Source: a bacterium
GTDB taxonomy: Bacteria; Chloroflexota; Dormibacteria; Aeolococcales; Aeolococcaceae
Reading direction: 5' to 3'
Length of the DNA: 33,811 bases
Assembly (NCBI GenBank): GCA_021847925.1
Contig: JAJZNI010000142.1
Location: 1-33,811 of the forward strand
This document shows positions 24,616 to 32,157 of this stretch, piece by piece. A program made the position numbers and the translations under genes. The notes under the pieces are model-generated. The model was not told the origin of the DNA, searched no databases, and saw only the letters and a program-made list of their open reading frames with translations. Each line of letters opens with the position of its first letter. Within the stretch, counting starts at the first letter, position 1.

Positions 24616-24621
24616 TACACT
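24616..24621 (+). promoter_or_regulatory. Candidate -10 for the BNR/MoaD operon
   Basis: TACACT lies about 32 bases before ATG 24654, leaving a short leader that carries GGAGGGA seven bases before the ATG. No clear -35. Confidence 0.35.
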
Positions 24622-24653
24622 CAGCGGCGAGCCCACACCCGGAGGGACACGGC

Positions 24654-25745
24654 ATGACGCTGGCCCTGGTGATGATCGGCACCCGCAAGGGGCTGGTGCT
24701 GGCCCGCAGCGACGGCAGCCGCCGAACCTGGAGCTGCGACGAGGTCCGCTTCCCCAACCAGGAGGCCTACGCGGTGGCCATCGACGAGCGGAGGGACCCC
24801 CCACGCCTCCTGGTCGCCGGGAGCACCGGCTGGTGGGGGCCCTTCTACGCCTACTCGGACGACGTGGGCGCGACCTGGGTGGAGCCCGAGACGGCGCCCA
24901 TCGCCTTTCCCGCGGCGACCGAGACGGCTCTGAAGCGCGTCTGGCAGATCCAGCCCGCCCCGGCGAACCAGCCCGGGGTGGTGTTCGCCGGCGTGGAGCC
25001 GCACGCGCTCTTTCGCAGCGACGACGGCGGCGAGAGCTATGCCCTGGTGGAGGGCCTCTGGGCCCACCCCCACCGGCCGGAGTGGCGGCCGGGCAACGGA
25101 GGGGCGTGCCTGCACACGGTGCTCCCCCACCCCACCGATCCCCGGCGCTGCCTGGTCGCCATGTCCACGGGCGGCGTCTACCGCACCCGGGACGGCGGGG
25201 CCAGCTGGTCCCCGGCCAATCGCGGGATCGAGGTCAGCTTCGCTCCCGACGACCAGCGCTTCCCCGAATACGGGCAGTGCGTGCACAAGGTGGCGGCGCA
25301 CCCCGACCTCCCCGACCGGCTCTTCGCGCAGAACCACGGCGGCGTGTATCGGAGCGAGGACGCCGGGGGTGCCTGGACCGCCGTCGAGACCGGCCTGCCC
25401 AGCAACTTCGGCTTTCCGATGGTCGTCCACCCCCGGCATCCCGACACCGTCTTCGCGGTCCCGCTCGGGGAGGGTCGCTTCCCGTCCTCGGAGCGCTGCC
25501 GCGTGTACCGGAGCACCGACGCGGGACAGAGCTGGGAGGGGCACGACCGCGGCCTGCCCGAGGACCCGTACCACGGGGCCGTGCTCCGCGACGCGATGTG
25601 CGCGGACCGGGGGGACCCCGCGGGGCTCTACTTCGGGACCCGCGTCGGAGAGGTCTACGCGAGCCTCGACGACGGCGAGTCCTGGATGCCGGTCGCCCGC
25701 CACCTCTCCGACGTCCTCACCGTGCGGGCCGCCGTGGTGCCGTGA
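24654..25745 (+). CDS. BNR/Asp-box repeat beta-propeller protein (sialidase/sortilin-like)
   Basis: A 363-residue protein built from repeated Asp-box turns: SDDVGATW, SDDGGESY, TRDGGASW, SEDAGGAW, STDAGQSW and SLDDGESW, spaced 40-65 residues apart, which fits a six- or seven-bladed propeller. It starts MTLALVMIGTRKGLVLARS with no signal peptide, so it is probably cytoplasmic, unlike true sialidases. Catalytic sialidase Arg triad and Tyr are not recognisable, so I do not call it a glycosidase. Ribosome binding site GGAGGGA and ATG 24654 define the start. The stop overlaps a MoaD/ThiS-like gene by four bases (GTGA). The coupling suggests that the two proteins act together. Confidence 0.82.
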   Translation: MTLALVMIGTRKGLVLARSDGSRRTWSCDEVRFPNQEAYAVAIDERRDPPRLLVAGSTGWWGPFYAYSDDVGATWVEPETAPIAFPAATETALKRVWQIQPAPANQPGVVFAGVEPHALFRSDDGGESYALVEGLWAHPHRPEWRPGNGGACLHTVLPHPTDPRRCLVAMSTGGVYRTRDGGASWSPANRGIEVSFAPDDQRFPEYGQCVHKVAAHPDLPDRLFAQNHGGVYRSEDAGGAWTAVETGLPSNFGFPMVVHPRHPDTVFAVPLGEGRFPSSERCRVYRSTDAGQSWEGHDRGLPEDPYHGAVLRDAMCADRGDPAGLYFGTRVGEVYASLDDGESWMPVARHLSDVLTVRAAVVP

Positions 25746-26032
25746 GCCCGCGCCTGGTGCTGCCGGCCCCGCTCCGCCCCCTGGCGGAGGGCAGCGCCCA
25801 GCTCGAGGTCGAGGGGACCACCCTGCGCGAGGTCCTGGACAGGCTGGCCACGGCCCGGCCGCTCCTCGAGCGGCGGCTCCGCGACGAGCGCGGCGAGCTG
25901 CGCCCGCACGTTCTCGTCTTCGTCGACGGTGTGGCGGTGGACCGGGGCTCGGGCCTGGAGACAGCCGTGCACGACGGCTCCGAGGTCTTCGTGGCCCCCG
26001 CCGTCTCGGGAGGCCGGGCGGCTCCCGGCTGA
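25742..26032 (+). CDS. MoaD/ThiS-like ubiquitin-fold protein
   Basis: A 96-residue beta-grasp protein: LVLPAPLRPLAEG, LEVEGTTLREVLDRLATARPLLERRLRDERGELRPHVLVFVDGVAVDRGSGLETAVHDGSEVFVAPAVSGG is the ordered MoaD/ThiS pattern. Sulfur carriers of this family end in a free GG that is adenylylated; here GG is at 90-91 and is followed by RAAPG, so it would need trimming or it is not a thiocarboxylate carrier. No MoeB/ThiF, MoaE or ThiG gene is nearby. GTG 25742 overlaps the stop of the BNR-repeat gene (GTGA). Possible roles are sulfur delivery to an unlinked pathway or a structural partner of the propeller; neither is shown. Confidence 0.8.
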   Translation: MSPRLVLPAPLRPLAEGSAQLEVEGTTLREVLDRLATARPLLERRLRDERGELRPHVLVFVDGVAVDRGSGLETAVHDGSEVFVAPAVSGGRAAPG

Positions 26033-26034
26033 GC

Positions 26035-26083
26035 CCGGGCGGCGCGGGGCGACGCGAGGCGCCCGCGGCTCCGCGCCGCCCGG
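26035..26083. terminator. Bidirectional terminator hairpin between convergent genes
   Basis: CCGGGCGGCGCGG (26035-26047) pairs perfectly with CCGCGCCGCCCGG (26071-26083), and the stem extends inward by a G-T and two G-C pairs. A smaller GCG/CGC stem sits in the loop. It fills the 57-base gap between the MoaD-like stop and the hydroxylase stop, so it can end transcripts from both sides. There is no T-run. Confidence 0.6.
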
Positions 26084-26089
26084 CCCGGC

Positions 26090-26737
26090 TCAGCCCGCGG
26101 CGACCTCCGCGGGAAGCTGGCTCTCCATCCATGCCTGGAGGGCGTCACCGGACTCGAACGAGGTGATCAGGGCGTGGCGGGGGCGCGGGCCCGGGTTGTG
26201 GACGACGTGCCAGAGGCGCTCGGTGTCGATGACCAGCTGGCGACCCGGATGGAGCGGGATCCGGCTCTCGGTGCTGGGATCGTCCCTGCGCTCGCGGAGG
26301 ATGAAGGTGGACCCGGCCGGCGCGTCCAGCTCGAGCCAGGCGCGCACCACCCAGCCCTCGCCGTCGGGATTGAGCCGGTTGTTGTCGTCGAGGTGGAGCT
26401 GGCGCAGCGCCGCCGCCTCGTCGCTCGGGTTGAGCTCGATGACCCGCACCCGCCCGAACCGCGCCCCGATCTCCTCGACGTAGCGGCAGAGGCTCGGCGC
26501 GATCTCGCGGTTGGCCGTCCACACGCCGTCCTTGTCCGGCTTGCCGTGATCCCAGAACCCATGGCACTCCATCTCACCCAGGGCGGAGGCGAGAGGGGCG
26601 AAGTTGGTGTCGCCGCCGGACTTCCAGTCGATGTACTCGAGGCGCTGCCACTCCTCGGGGGGAATGGCCGGCCCCTGACGGTCGCGGAGGATCACGAAAC
26701 CGGTCGCGTCGAGCAGGGGGAGCTTGCGGTGGGGCAT
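26090..26737 (-). CDS. Aspartyl/asparaginyl beta-hydroxylase-like dioxygenase
   Basis: A 215-residue cupin-fold protein related to Fe(II)/2-oxoglutarate Asp/Asn hydroxylases. The metal site is seen as QLHLDDNNRLNPDGEGWVVRAWLEL (HxD at about 114-116), and the distal His and Arg lie in LWHVVHNPGPRPRHALITSFESG (about 172-194). An upstream DGVWTANREIAPSLCRYVEEI block and PLHPGRQLVIDT fit the family. No signal peptide, so it is cytoplasmic; many bacterial members act on peptides or secondary metabolites, and the target is unknown. ATG 26737 follows GAGGAGG by about ten bases. The gene is divergent from the IMPase-like gene across 94 bases and converges on the MoaD-like gene. Confidence 0.78.
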   Translation of the reverse strand: MPHRKLPLLDATGFVILRDRQGPAIPPEEWQRLEYIDWKSGGDTNFAPLASALGEMECHGFWDHGKPDKDGVWTANREIAPSLCRYVEEIGARFGRVRVIELNPSDEAAALRQLHLDDNNRLNPDGEGWVVRAWLELDAPAGSTFILRERRDDPSTESRIPLHPGRQLVIDTERLWHVVHNPGPRPRHALITSFESGDALQAWMESQLPAEVAAG

Positions 26738-26818
26738 GCGCGGGAGGCCTCCTCGGGTGTGGGCTGGACGCCAAGAGGCTAGCAGCAACGCCCGGGGCAC
26801 AGCTTCGGCCCGAACGGG

Positions 26819-26824
26819 TACCGT
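26819..26824 (+). promoter_or_regulatory. Candidate leaderless -10 of the IMPase-like gene
   Basis: TACCGT ends seven bases before ATG 26832. The spacing equals that at 15302 and 23625; no ribosome binding site or -35 is seen. Confidence 0.4.
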
Positions 26825-26831
26825 GCCCGTC

Positions 26832-27641
26832 ATGCCCGCCAACCCCGATGCGGGGCGCGACGCCACCGGCCCCACCACCTCGAGCGACCTCGCCCTCGCC
26901 CACCGCCTCGCCGACGTGGCCGACGCCATCTCCATGTCGCTCTTCCGCAGCCTCGACCTCCGTGTCGAGCGCAAGGCCGACCTCACCGAGGTGACCCAGG
27001 CCGACCGCCGCGTGGAGGCGCGCATCCGCGAGGAGGTGGCCGGAGCGCGCCCCGGCGACCGGGTGATCGGCGAGGAGATGGGCGGCGACCAGGCTCACAC
27101 GACGGGACGCCGATGGATCGTGGACCCGATCGACGGCACCCGCAGCTTCATACGCGGTTACGAGACCTGGGCCACCCTGATCGCCCTGCAGAGGGACGGG
27201 CGAACGGTGGTCTCGGTCGCCTCGGTGCCCGCCCTCACCCTGCGCTTCGCCGCCGTCCGCGGTGAGGGGGCGACCGTGAACGGGACCCGCATCCACGTCT
27301 CCGCGATCGACCGGGCGGAGGCCGCGATGCTCGCCCACACGAGCGTCACCGGCTTTGCCCGCGTCGGGGTGGACGAGCGGCTGCGCACCCTGGCCGCCCG
27401 ATGCTGGGACAGCCGCAGCATGGGCAACGCCCTCTCCCACCTCTCGGTCGCCCGCGGTACCGCCGACATCGGCTGGTCCGCCCGGGCCAACCTCTGGGAC
27501 TTCGCGGCGCTGGCGCTGATCGTCGAGGAGGCGGGCGGCCGTTTCACCGACCGCAGCGGCGACTCCCCGGTGGGGGGAGCCGGCATCTCCAGCAACGGCC
27601 TGCTCCACGAGGTGGCGCTGGAGGCCGCGGGACTGGCATGA
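26832..27641 (+). CDS. Inositol monophosphatase / HisN-type phosphatase
   Basis: A 269-residue Mg-dependent phosphatase of the IMPase superfamily. Metal-site motifs are present in order: VIGEEMGG (about 79-86), WIVDPIDGTRSFIRG (about 95-109, Asp98 and Asp101) and NLWDFAALALIVEEAGG with Asp223. Gaps and the DPIDGTRSFIRGYETWATLIAL form resemble histidinol-phosphate phosphatase HisN of actinobacteria more than classic SuhB; substrate (histidinol phosphate, inositol phosphate or PAP) is not resolvable here. The N-terminal 20 residues (to about SSDLALAHRL) are disordered. Start ATG 26832 follows a TACCGT hexamer at leaderless spacing. It is divergent from the hydroxylase-like gene and converges on the acyl-CoA ligase, with a GC hairpin between. 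Confidence 0.88.
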   Translation: MPANPDAGRDATGPTTSSDLALAHRLADVADAISMSLFRSLDLRVERKADLTEVTQADRRVEARIREEVAGARPGDRVIGEEMGGDQAHTTGRRWIVDPIDGTRSFIRGYETWATLIALQRDGRTVVSVASVPALTLRFAAVRGEGATVNGTRIHVSAIDRAEAAMLAHTSVTGFARVGVDERLRTLAARCWDSRSMGNALSHLSVARGTADIGWSARANLWDFAALALIVEEAGGRFTDRSGDSPVGGAGISSNGLLHEVALEAAGLA

Positions 27642-27682
27642 CGGGCCCGGGAGCCGGCCAGGACGCCACCGGCGCGGGCCCG
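27642..27682. terminator. Hairpin between the IMPase-like and acyl-CoA ligase genes
   Basis: Two copies of the self-complementary octamer CGGGCCCG (27642-27649 and 27675-27682) can pair, with an inner CCGG/CCGG pair. They occupy the 48-base gap between the convergent stops. No T-run on either strand. Confidence 0.4.
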
Positions 27683-27689
27683 ACCGCCC

Positions 27690-29315
27690 CTACGCGCGCT
27701 CGACCCGGACCAGCCGGCGCACCGGCAGGCTCCCGTCCGCCTGGAGGCGGCGGATCACCTTCTTGTCCTGCTTGCCGACCGACGTCTTGGGGATCTGGTC
27801 GACGAAGGCCCACAGGTCCGGCAGCCAGAACCCGGGAACCCTGCCGCGAAGGTGCTCGCGCAGGTCCTCGGCCGTGGCGGACCTGCCGTCGCGCAGGGCC
27901 ACCACCGCCAGGGGGCGCTCCTGCCAGTGCTCGTCGGCCACCCCCACCACGGCGGCGTCGAGCACGTCCGGGTGGGCCATCAGGTGGTTCTCGAGCTCAA
28001 CCGAGCTGATCCACTCGCCCCCCGACTTGATGACATCCTTGGACCGATCCGTGATCTGCACGTAGCCGCGTTCGTCGACGGTGCCGACGTCCCCCGTGCG
28101 CAGCCAGCCATCGTGGAAGCGCTCCGGTGCGGGGTCGCCGTGGTAGCGGGCCGTGATCCAGGGTCCGCGCACCTCGATCTCCCCCACCGTCCTGCCGTCC
28201 CAGGGGAGCACCTCACCGCCGGCGCCCGTGATGCGCAGCTCGACGCCTGGCACGGGACGCCCGGTCATCGAGCGGTAGTGCCAGTAGCGGGGGTCCTCCT
28301 CCGCCATCCCCCGGGGCGGCTCGGCGATGGTTCCGATGGGGCTGGTCTCGGTCATGCCCCAGGCCTGCACCAGGGGGAACCAGCGTTGGTAGGCGCGCAT
28401 CAGGCTCTCCGGCACCGCCGAGCCGCCGCCGATCCCCATGCGGACAAAGCCGAGGTCCGCCCCCGCCGCCTCGGCGGCGAGCAGGAGACCCTGGAAGATG
28501 GTCGGAACGCCGCCCAGGAAGGTGGGGCGCTCCTCCAGGACGAAGCTGAGGAGCGGCTGGGGCTGCATGTGGCGGTCAGGCATCAGCAGGTCGGCGCCGC
28601 GCGCCCAGGCCGCGTACGGTGTCCCCCAGGCCATCACATGGAACATCGGCACCGTGACGCAGATTCGATCGGCGTCGCTGAGCCCGAAGTTCGCGATCAC
28701 GGCGAGTGAGTGCAGCCACAGGGAGCGGTGGCTGTACACGACGCCCTTGGGCTCCCCGGTCGTGCCCGTCGTGTGGCACATGGCGGCGGCCTGCCTCTCC
28801 TCCAGCTCGGGCCAGTCCTGGAGGGGCGATCCGCCGGCCAGCAGCTCCTCGTAGCCGATCACCTCGCCCAGGCCGGAGGGGTCGCCGCCCTCGCCCACCA
28901 GGATCACCCTCTCCAGCGAACCGAGCGTGGGCCGGATGGCGGCCAGCAGGGGCGCCAGGCTGCTGTCCGCGATGATCACGCGGTCGCCCCCGTCGTTGAT
29001 GACGAAGCTCAGCTGCCGCGCGGAGAGACGGAGGTTCAGGGTGTGCAGCACGGCGCCCATGCAGGGGACGGCCAGGTAGGCCTCGAGGTGCTCCTGGTGG
29101 TTCCAGCAGAGCGTCCCCACGCGGTCGCCGGGGCCGATGCCGAGCCGGCGCAGCCCGGCGGCGAGCAGGGAGCTGCGGCGGGCGACCTCAGCGTACGTGG
29201 CGGTGCGCGAGCCCGCGCCCTGGAACGTGACGACCCGGCTGTCCGCGAACAGCGTCGCGCCCCGGCGGAGGACCTCCTGCAGGGTGAGCGGCCAGTCCTG
29301 CATCGTGCTCTGCAT
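27690..29315 (-). CDS. Long-chain fatty acid-CoA ligase (AMP-binding)
   Basis: A 541-residue acyl-CoA synthetase that activates a carboxylic acid through an acyl-adenylate. Motifs: AMCHTTGTTGEPKGVVYSHRS (P-loop-like A3), YAAWARGADLLMPD, QAWGMTETSPIG (A5), GWLRTGDVGTVDERGYVQITDRSKDVIKSGGEWISSVELE (A7/A8) and KTSVGKQDKKVIRRL with the catalytic Lys (about 510-520). The sequence best fits the medium/long-chain FadD3/AlkK-like subgroup. The start is ATG 29315: GGGAGA lies eight bases upstream, and the 14 extra residues from the more distal GTG at 29357 are not conserved-looking. It is divergent from a thiolase across 192 bases. The pair suggests fatty-acid or side-chain degradation. The substrate chain length is not determined. 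Confidence 0.92.
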   Translation of the reverse strand: MQSTMQDWPLTLQEVLRRGATLFADSRVVTFQGAGSRTATYAEVARRSSLLAAGLRRLGIGPGDRVGTLCWNHQEHLEAYLAVPCMGAVLHTLNLRLSARQLSFVINDGGDRVIIADSSLAPLLAAIRPTLGSLERVILVGEGGDPSGLGEVIGYEELLAGGSPLQDWPELEERQAAAMCHTTGTTGEPKGVVYSHRSLWLHSLAVIANFGLSDADRICVTVPMFHVMAWGTPYAAWARGADLLMPDRHMQPQPLLSFVLEERPTFLGGVPTIFQGLLLAAEAAGADLGFVRMGIGGGSAVPESLMRAYQRWFPLVQAWGMTETSPIGTIAEPPRGMAEEDPRYWHYRSMTGRPVPGVELRITGAGGEVLPWDGRTVGEIEVRGPWITARYHGDPAPERFHDGWLRTGDVGTVDERGYVQITDRSKDVIKSGGEWISSVELENHLMAHPDVLDAAVVGVADEHWQERPLAVVALRDGRSATAEDLREHLRGRVPGFWLPDLWAFVDQIPKTSVGKQDKKVIRRLQADGSLPVRRLVRVERA

Positions 29316-29507
29316 CGGCAATCTCCCAGACGGCCTCAGGGCCGCCTCACCTACCATCGCGCCCCATCATGCTCCAGGCTCCGGCGCCCGTCGACATGCT
29401 GGCGCGCCCGGGTCGTCACCGCCCCGGTGGAATCGACCGGCACGACCGGCGGGCGGCGCCACCTCGTCCACAATGGGCGGCACACGTCCATCGCGGAGGT
29501 TCGCGTC

Positions 29508-30671
29508 ATGCCCGAGCCCGTCATCGTCGCTCTCGCCCGCTCCCCGATCGGCCGGGCCTTCAAGGGCTCCCTGGTGAGCTGGCGCCCGGACGACCTGGCC
29601 GCGCACGTGGTCGGCGCGGTCCTCGACACCCTGCCGCAGCTCGATCGCCGGAGCATCGACGACCTCATCTGCGGATGCGGGCTGCCCGGTGGAGAGCAGG
29701 GCTTCAACCTCGGACGGGTCGTCTCCATCCTCGCCCGCCTGGACGTGCCCGGGACCACCGTCACCCGCTACTGCTCCTCGTCGCTGCAGACCACGCGCAT
29801 GGCGGCGCACGCCATCCGCTGCGATGAGGGCGACGTCTTCCTCTCGGTGGGGGTCGAGTCGATCAGCCGCTTCGGCAACGGGACCAGCGACATGCCCCAG
29901 TGCCGCAACCCGCGCCTGGAGCCGGGCGGCAGCGAGGGCTACCCGGACGTCTACATCGCGATGGGCGAGACCGCCGAGAACGTGGCCGAGCGGGAGGGGG
30001 TCTCCCGCGAGGAGATGGACCGCTACGCGCTGCGCTCCCAGGAGCGGGCGGTGGCGGCCCAGGACTCGGGGTTCTTTGCGCGGGAGATCGTCCCGGTGCC
30101 GCTTCCCGGCGGCGACGCCATGTCCCTCGATGACGGCCCGCGCCGCAACACCTCCCTGGAGAAGCTCGCGGCGCTGGAACCGGCCTTCCGGGCGGGAGGC
30201 AGGGTGACCGCCGGCAACGCCTGTCCGCTCAACGACGGGGCCGCCGCGGTGGTGGTGATGAGTGACCGCCGCGCCGCCCAGCTGGGGATCACGCCGCTCG
30301 CCCGCGTCGTGGCCACCGGGCTCTCCGCCCTGGAGCCGGAGCTGATGGGCCTGGGACCGATCGAGGCGTCGCGGCAGGCTCTCAGGCGGGCCGGGATGAC
30401 GCTCGCCGATATGGACGTGATCGAGCTCAACGAGGCGTTCGCCGCCCAGGTCATCCCGTCCGCCCGCGGGCTGGGCATCGACCCCTTCGACGAGCGATTC
30501 AACCCCCATGGCGGTTCGATCGCGCTGGGGCACCCGTTCGGGATGACGGGCGCCCGGATGCTGTGCACCCTCCTCAACGGGCTGCGCGCGGCGGACGGCC
30601 ACCTGGGGCTCGAGACCATGTGCGTCGGCGGCGGCATGGGGATGGCCATGGTCGTGGAGCGGCTGAGCTGA
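29508..30671 (+). CDS. Acetyl-CoA acyltransferase (thiolase)
   Basis: A 387-residue thiolase that cleaves 3-ketoacyl-CoA in beta-oxidation (or makes acetoacetyl-CoA). Active-site residues: Cys89 in RYCSSSLQT, NEAFAAQ, His342 in SIALGHPFGMTGAR and Cys372 in CVGGGMGMA, the standard set of three. The common NRFCSSGLQ form is changed to RYCSSSLQ, which is within family variation. Ribosome binding site GGAGG lies nine bases before ATG 29508. It is divergent from the acyl-CoA ligase, so they may share a control region. There is no enoyl-CoA hydratase or acyl-CoA dehydrogenase in the window, so the pathway is incomplete here. Confidence 0.93.
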   Translation: MPEPVIVALARSPIGRAFKGSLVSWRPDDLAAHVVGAVLDTLPQLDRRSIDDLICGCGLPGGEQGFNLGRVVSILARLDVPGTTVTRYCSSSLQTTRMAAHAIRCDEGDVFLSVGVESISRFGNGTSDMPQCRNPRLEPGGSEGYPDVYIAMGETAENVAEREGVSREEMDRYALRSQERAVAAQDSGFFAREIVPVPLPGGDAMSLDDGPRRNTSLEKLAALEPAFRAGGRVTAGNACPLNDGAAAVVVMSDRRAAQLGITPLARVVATGLSALEPELMGLGPIEASRQALRRAGMTLADMDVIELNEAFAAQVIPSARGLGIDPFDERFNPHGGSIALGHPFGMTGARMLCTLLNGLRAADGHLGLETMCVGGGMGMAMVVERLS

Positions 30672-30801
30672 TCGAGGTCCCCCCGGCGGGCGGCTGGCGG
30701 CCACCCCGGCCCCGAGCCGCGAGTAACGCCGCAGGCCCGAGGCGCGTTATTGTCGTGGCAGGACGGAAGGGGGCAGCCAGGAGTCCGGGAACCCACTCAG
30801 G

Positions 30802-32151
30802 ATGTCAGGATCAGTTCGGCGGGGGTGGATCGTGATGGGGGCCGCGGCCGCGATGCTGGCCGCCGCCTGCAGCGCCGTGCCGCCCGCGACCACCGGGAGC
30901 GCTCCCGGCGCGCCGACGCCCGCCCCCACCCCGACGCCCGCGCCTCCCAGCGTCAGCGTCACCCCGGCCGACGGCTCCTCCGGCGTGGGGCTCGACCAGC
31001 CCATCACGGTCACCGCCACGAGCGGGACCATCTCCAGCGTCGCCGTCACCGAGGACGGCACGGGCACCCCGCTCCAGGGGACCATGTCCTCTCAGGGGAA
31101 CGTCTGGAGCTACACGGGAGGCCTCGCCCTGGACGCCACCTACTCGGTGACGGCGGTCGCGGCCAACTCCGTCGGCTCCCAGGTCACCGCCAGCGCGACC
31201 TTCCACACGATCCCGGCCGCCAAGCGGCTGCTGACGACGCTCGAGTACATCTCCCCCGGGCAGACCGTCGGGGTGGGCATGCCCATCGACCTCAGCTTCA
31301 ACACCCCGATCCCCGCGGCTCAGCGGGCGGGGATCATCGGGCACATCGCGGTGACCAGCACCCCGCCCCAGCCCGGCGGCTGGTACTGGGTGGACGCCCA
31401 GGACGTCCACTACCGGCCCGAGAACTACTGGCAGCCGGGGACCCAGGTGACCGTCGACGCCCAGCTCAACGGGGTCGACGCCGGCAACGGCTACTGGGGG
31501 CTCGGCAACTGGAGCGAGAGCTTCGTCGTCGGGGCGGCGCACTTCACCCTGGTCAACGTGACGACCCGCACCATGCAGGTGTACGACGGCAACCCGCAGA
31601 GCGGCGGCAAGCTCCTCTACACATGGGCCACCAACCTCGGCAAGCCCGGCTTCGACACCATCAACGGCACCCTCGTGGTCCTGTACCACGATCCGGTCGT
31701 GCGCATGGAGTCCTGCCCCACCTTCCACACGGCGTCGGCGTGCAGCCCGAGCGGCGCCAACTACTACAACGAGAACGTCTACGACGACACCGCGGTGTCC
31801 ACGGACGGGTACTTCATCCACGCGGCGCCGTGGGTGTGCGGCACGAGCGACCTGACCTGCGACCTCTGGCCCTATGGGTCCACCAACAGCTCGCACGGCT
31901 GCATCAACCTGAGCGTCGACCACGCCCAGATCTACTACGGCTGGAGCCAGGTGGGCGACGTGGTCGAGGTGAGCGGCAGCCCCAAGGAGGCCTCGTACTC
32001 CGATGGCGAGGGCGATTGGCAGACCCCGTGGAGCTCCTACGTCCCGGGCGGCCAGGACGTGAGCCCGTCTTCGGCGGCACCCTCGCCCGGTGCCACGACC
32101 GCCGCGCCGGCCTCGAGCGCCTCACCCCCCGCCACCGCGGGCCGGCCCTGA
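30802..32151 (+). CDS. L,D-transpeptidase (YkuD) lipoprotein with Ig-like domain
   Basis: A 449-residue cell-wall enzyme that forms 3-3 crosslinks in peptidoglycan. Signal sequence with lipobox ending at Cys23 (MLAAAC), then a Pro/Thr-rich linker (about 28-48), Ig-like domains (about 49-250, VSVTPADGSSGVGLDQPITVTA and a second LEYISPGQTVGVGMPIDLSFN unit as in LdtMt2), and the YkuD domain (about 255-400) with IHAAPW and STNSSHGCINLS (catalytic Cys367, His365). The C-terminus is a 50-residue Ser/Ala/Pro tail. The start is ATG 30802 or ATG 30835; the first keeps the positive charges before the hydrophobic core. It ends six bases from the flippase stop (convergent). A TATTGT at 30748-30753 may be its -10. 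Confidence 0.93.
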   Translation: MSGSVRRGWIVMGAAAAMLAAACSAVPPATTGSAPGAPTPAPTPTPAPPSVSVTPADGSSGVGLDQPITVTATSGTISSVAVTEDGTGTPLQGTMSSQGNVWSYTGGLALDATYSVTAVAANSVGSQVTASATFHTIPAAKRLLTTLEYISPGQTVGVGMPIDLSFNTPIPAAQRAGIIGHIAVTSTPPQPGGWYWVDAQDVHYRPENYWQPGTQVTVDAQLNGVDAGNGYWGLGNWSESFVVGAAHFTLVNVTTRTMQVYDGNPQSGGKLLYTWATNLGKPGFDTINGTLVVLYHDPVVRMESCPTFHTASACSPSGANYYNENVYDDTAVSTDGYFIHAAPWVCGTSDLTCDLWPYGSTNSSHGCINLSVDHAQIYYGWSQVGDVVEVSGSPKEASYSDGEGDWQTPWSSYVPGGQDVSPSSAAPSPGATTAAPASSASPPATAGRP

Positions 32152-32157
32152 GCGCCG

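Noticed and set aside
30900-30960. Short repeats in the Pro/Thr linker of the L,D-transpeptidase
   Set aside because: CCGACGCCCGC-type repeats encode a disordered linker (TPAPTPTPAP); ordinary for lipoproteins of this family.
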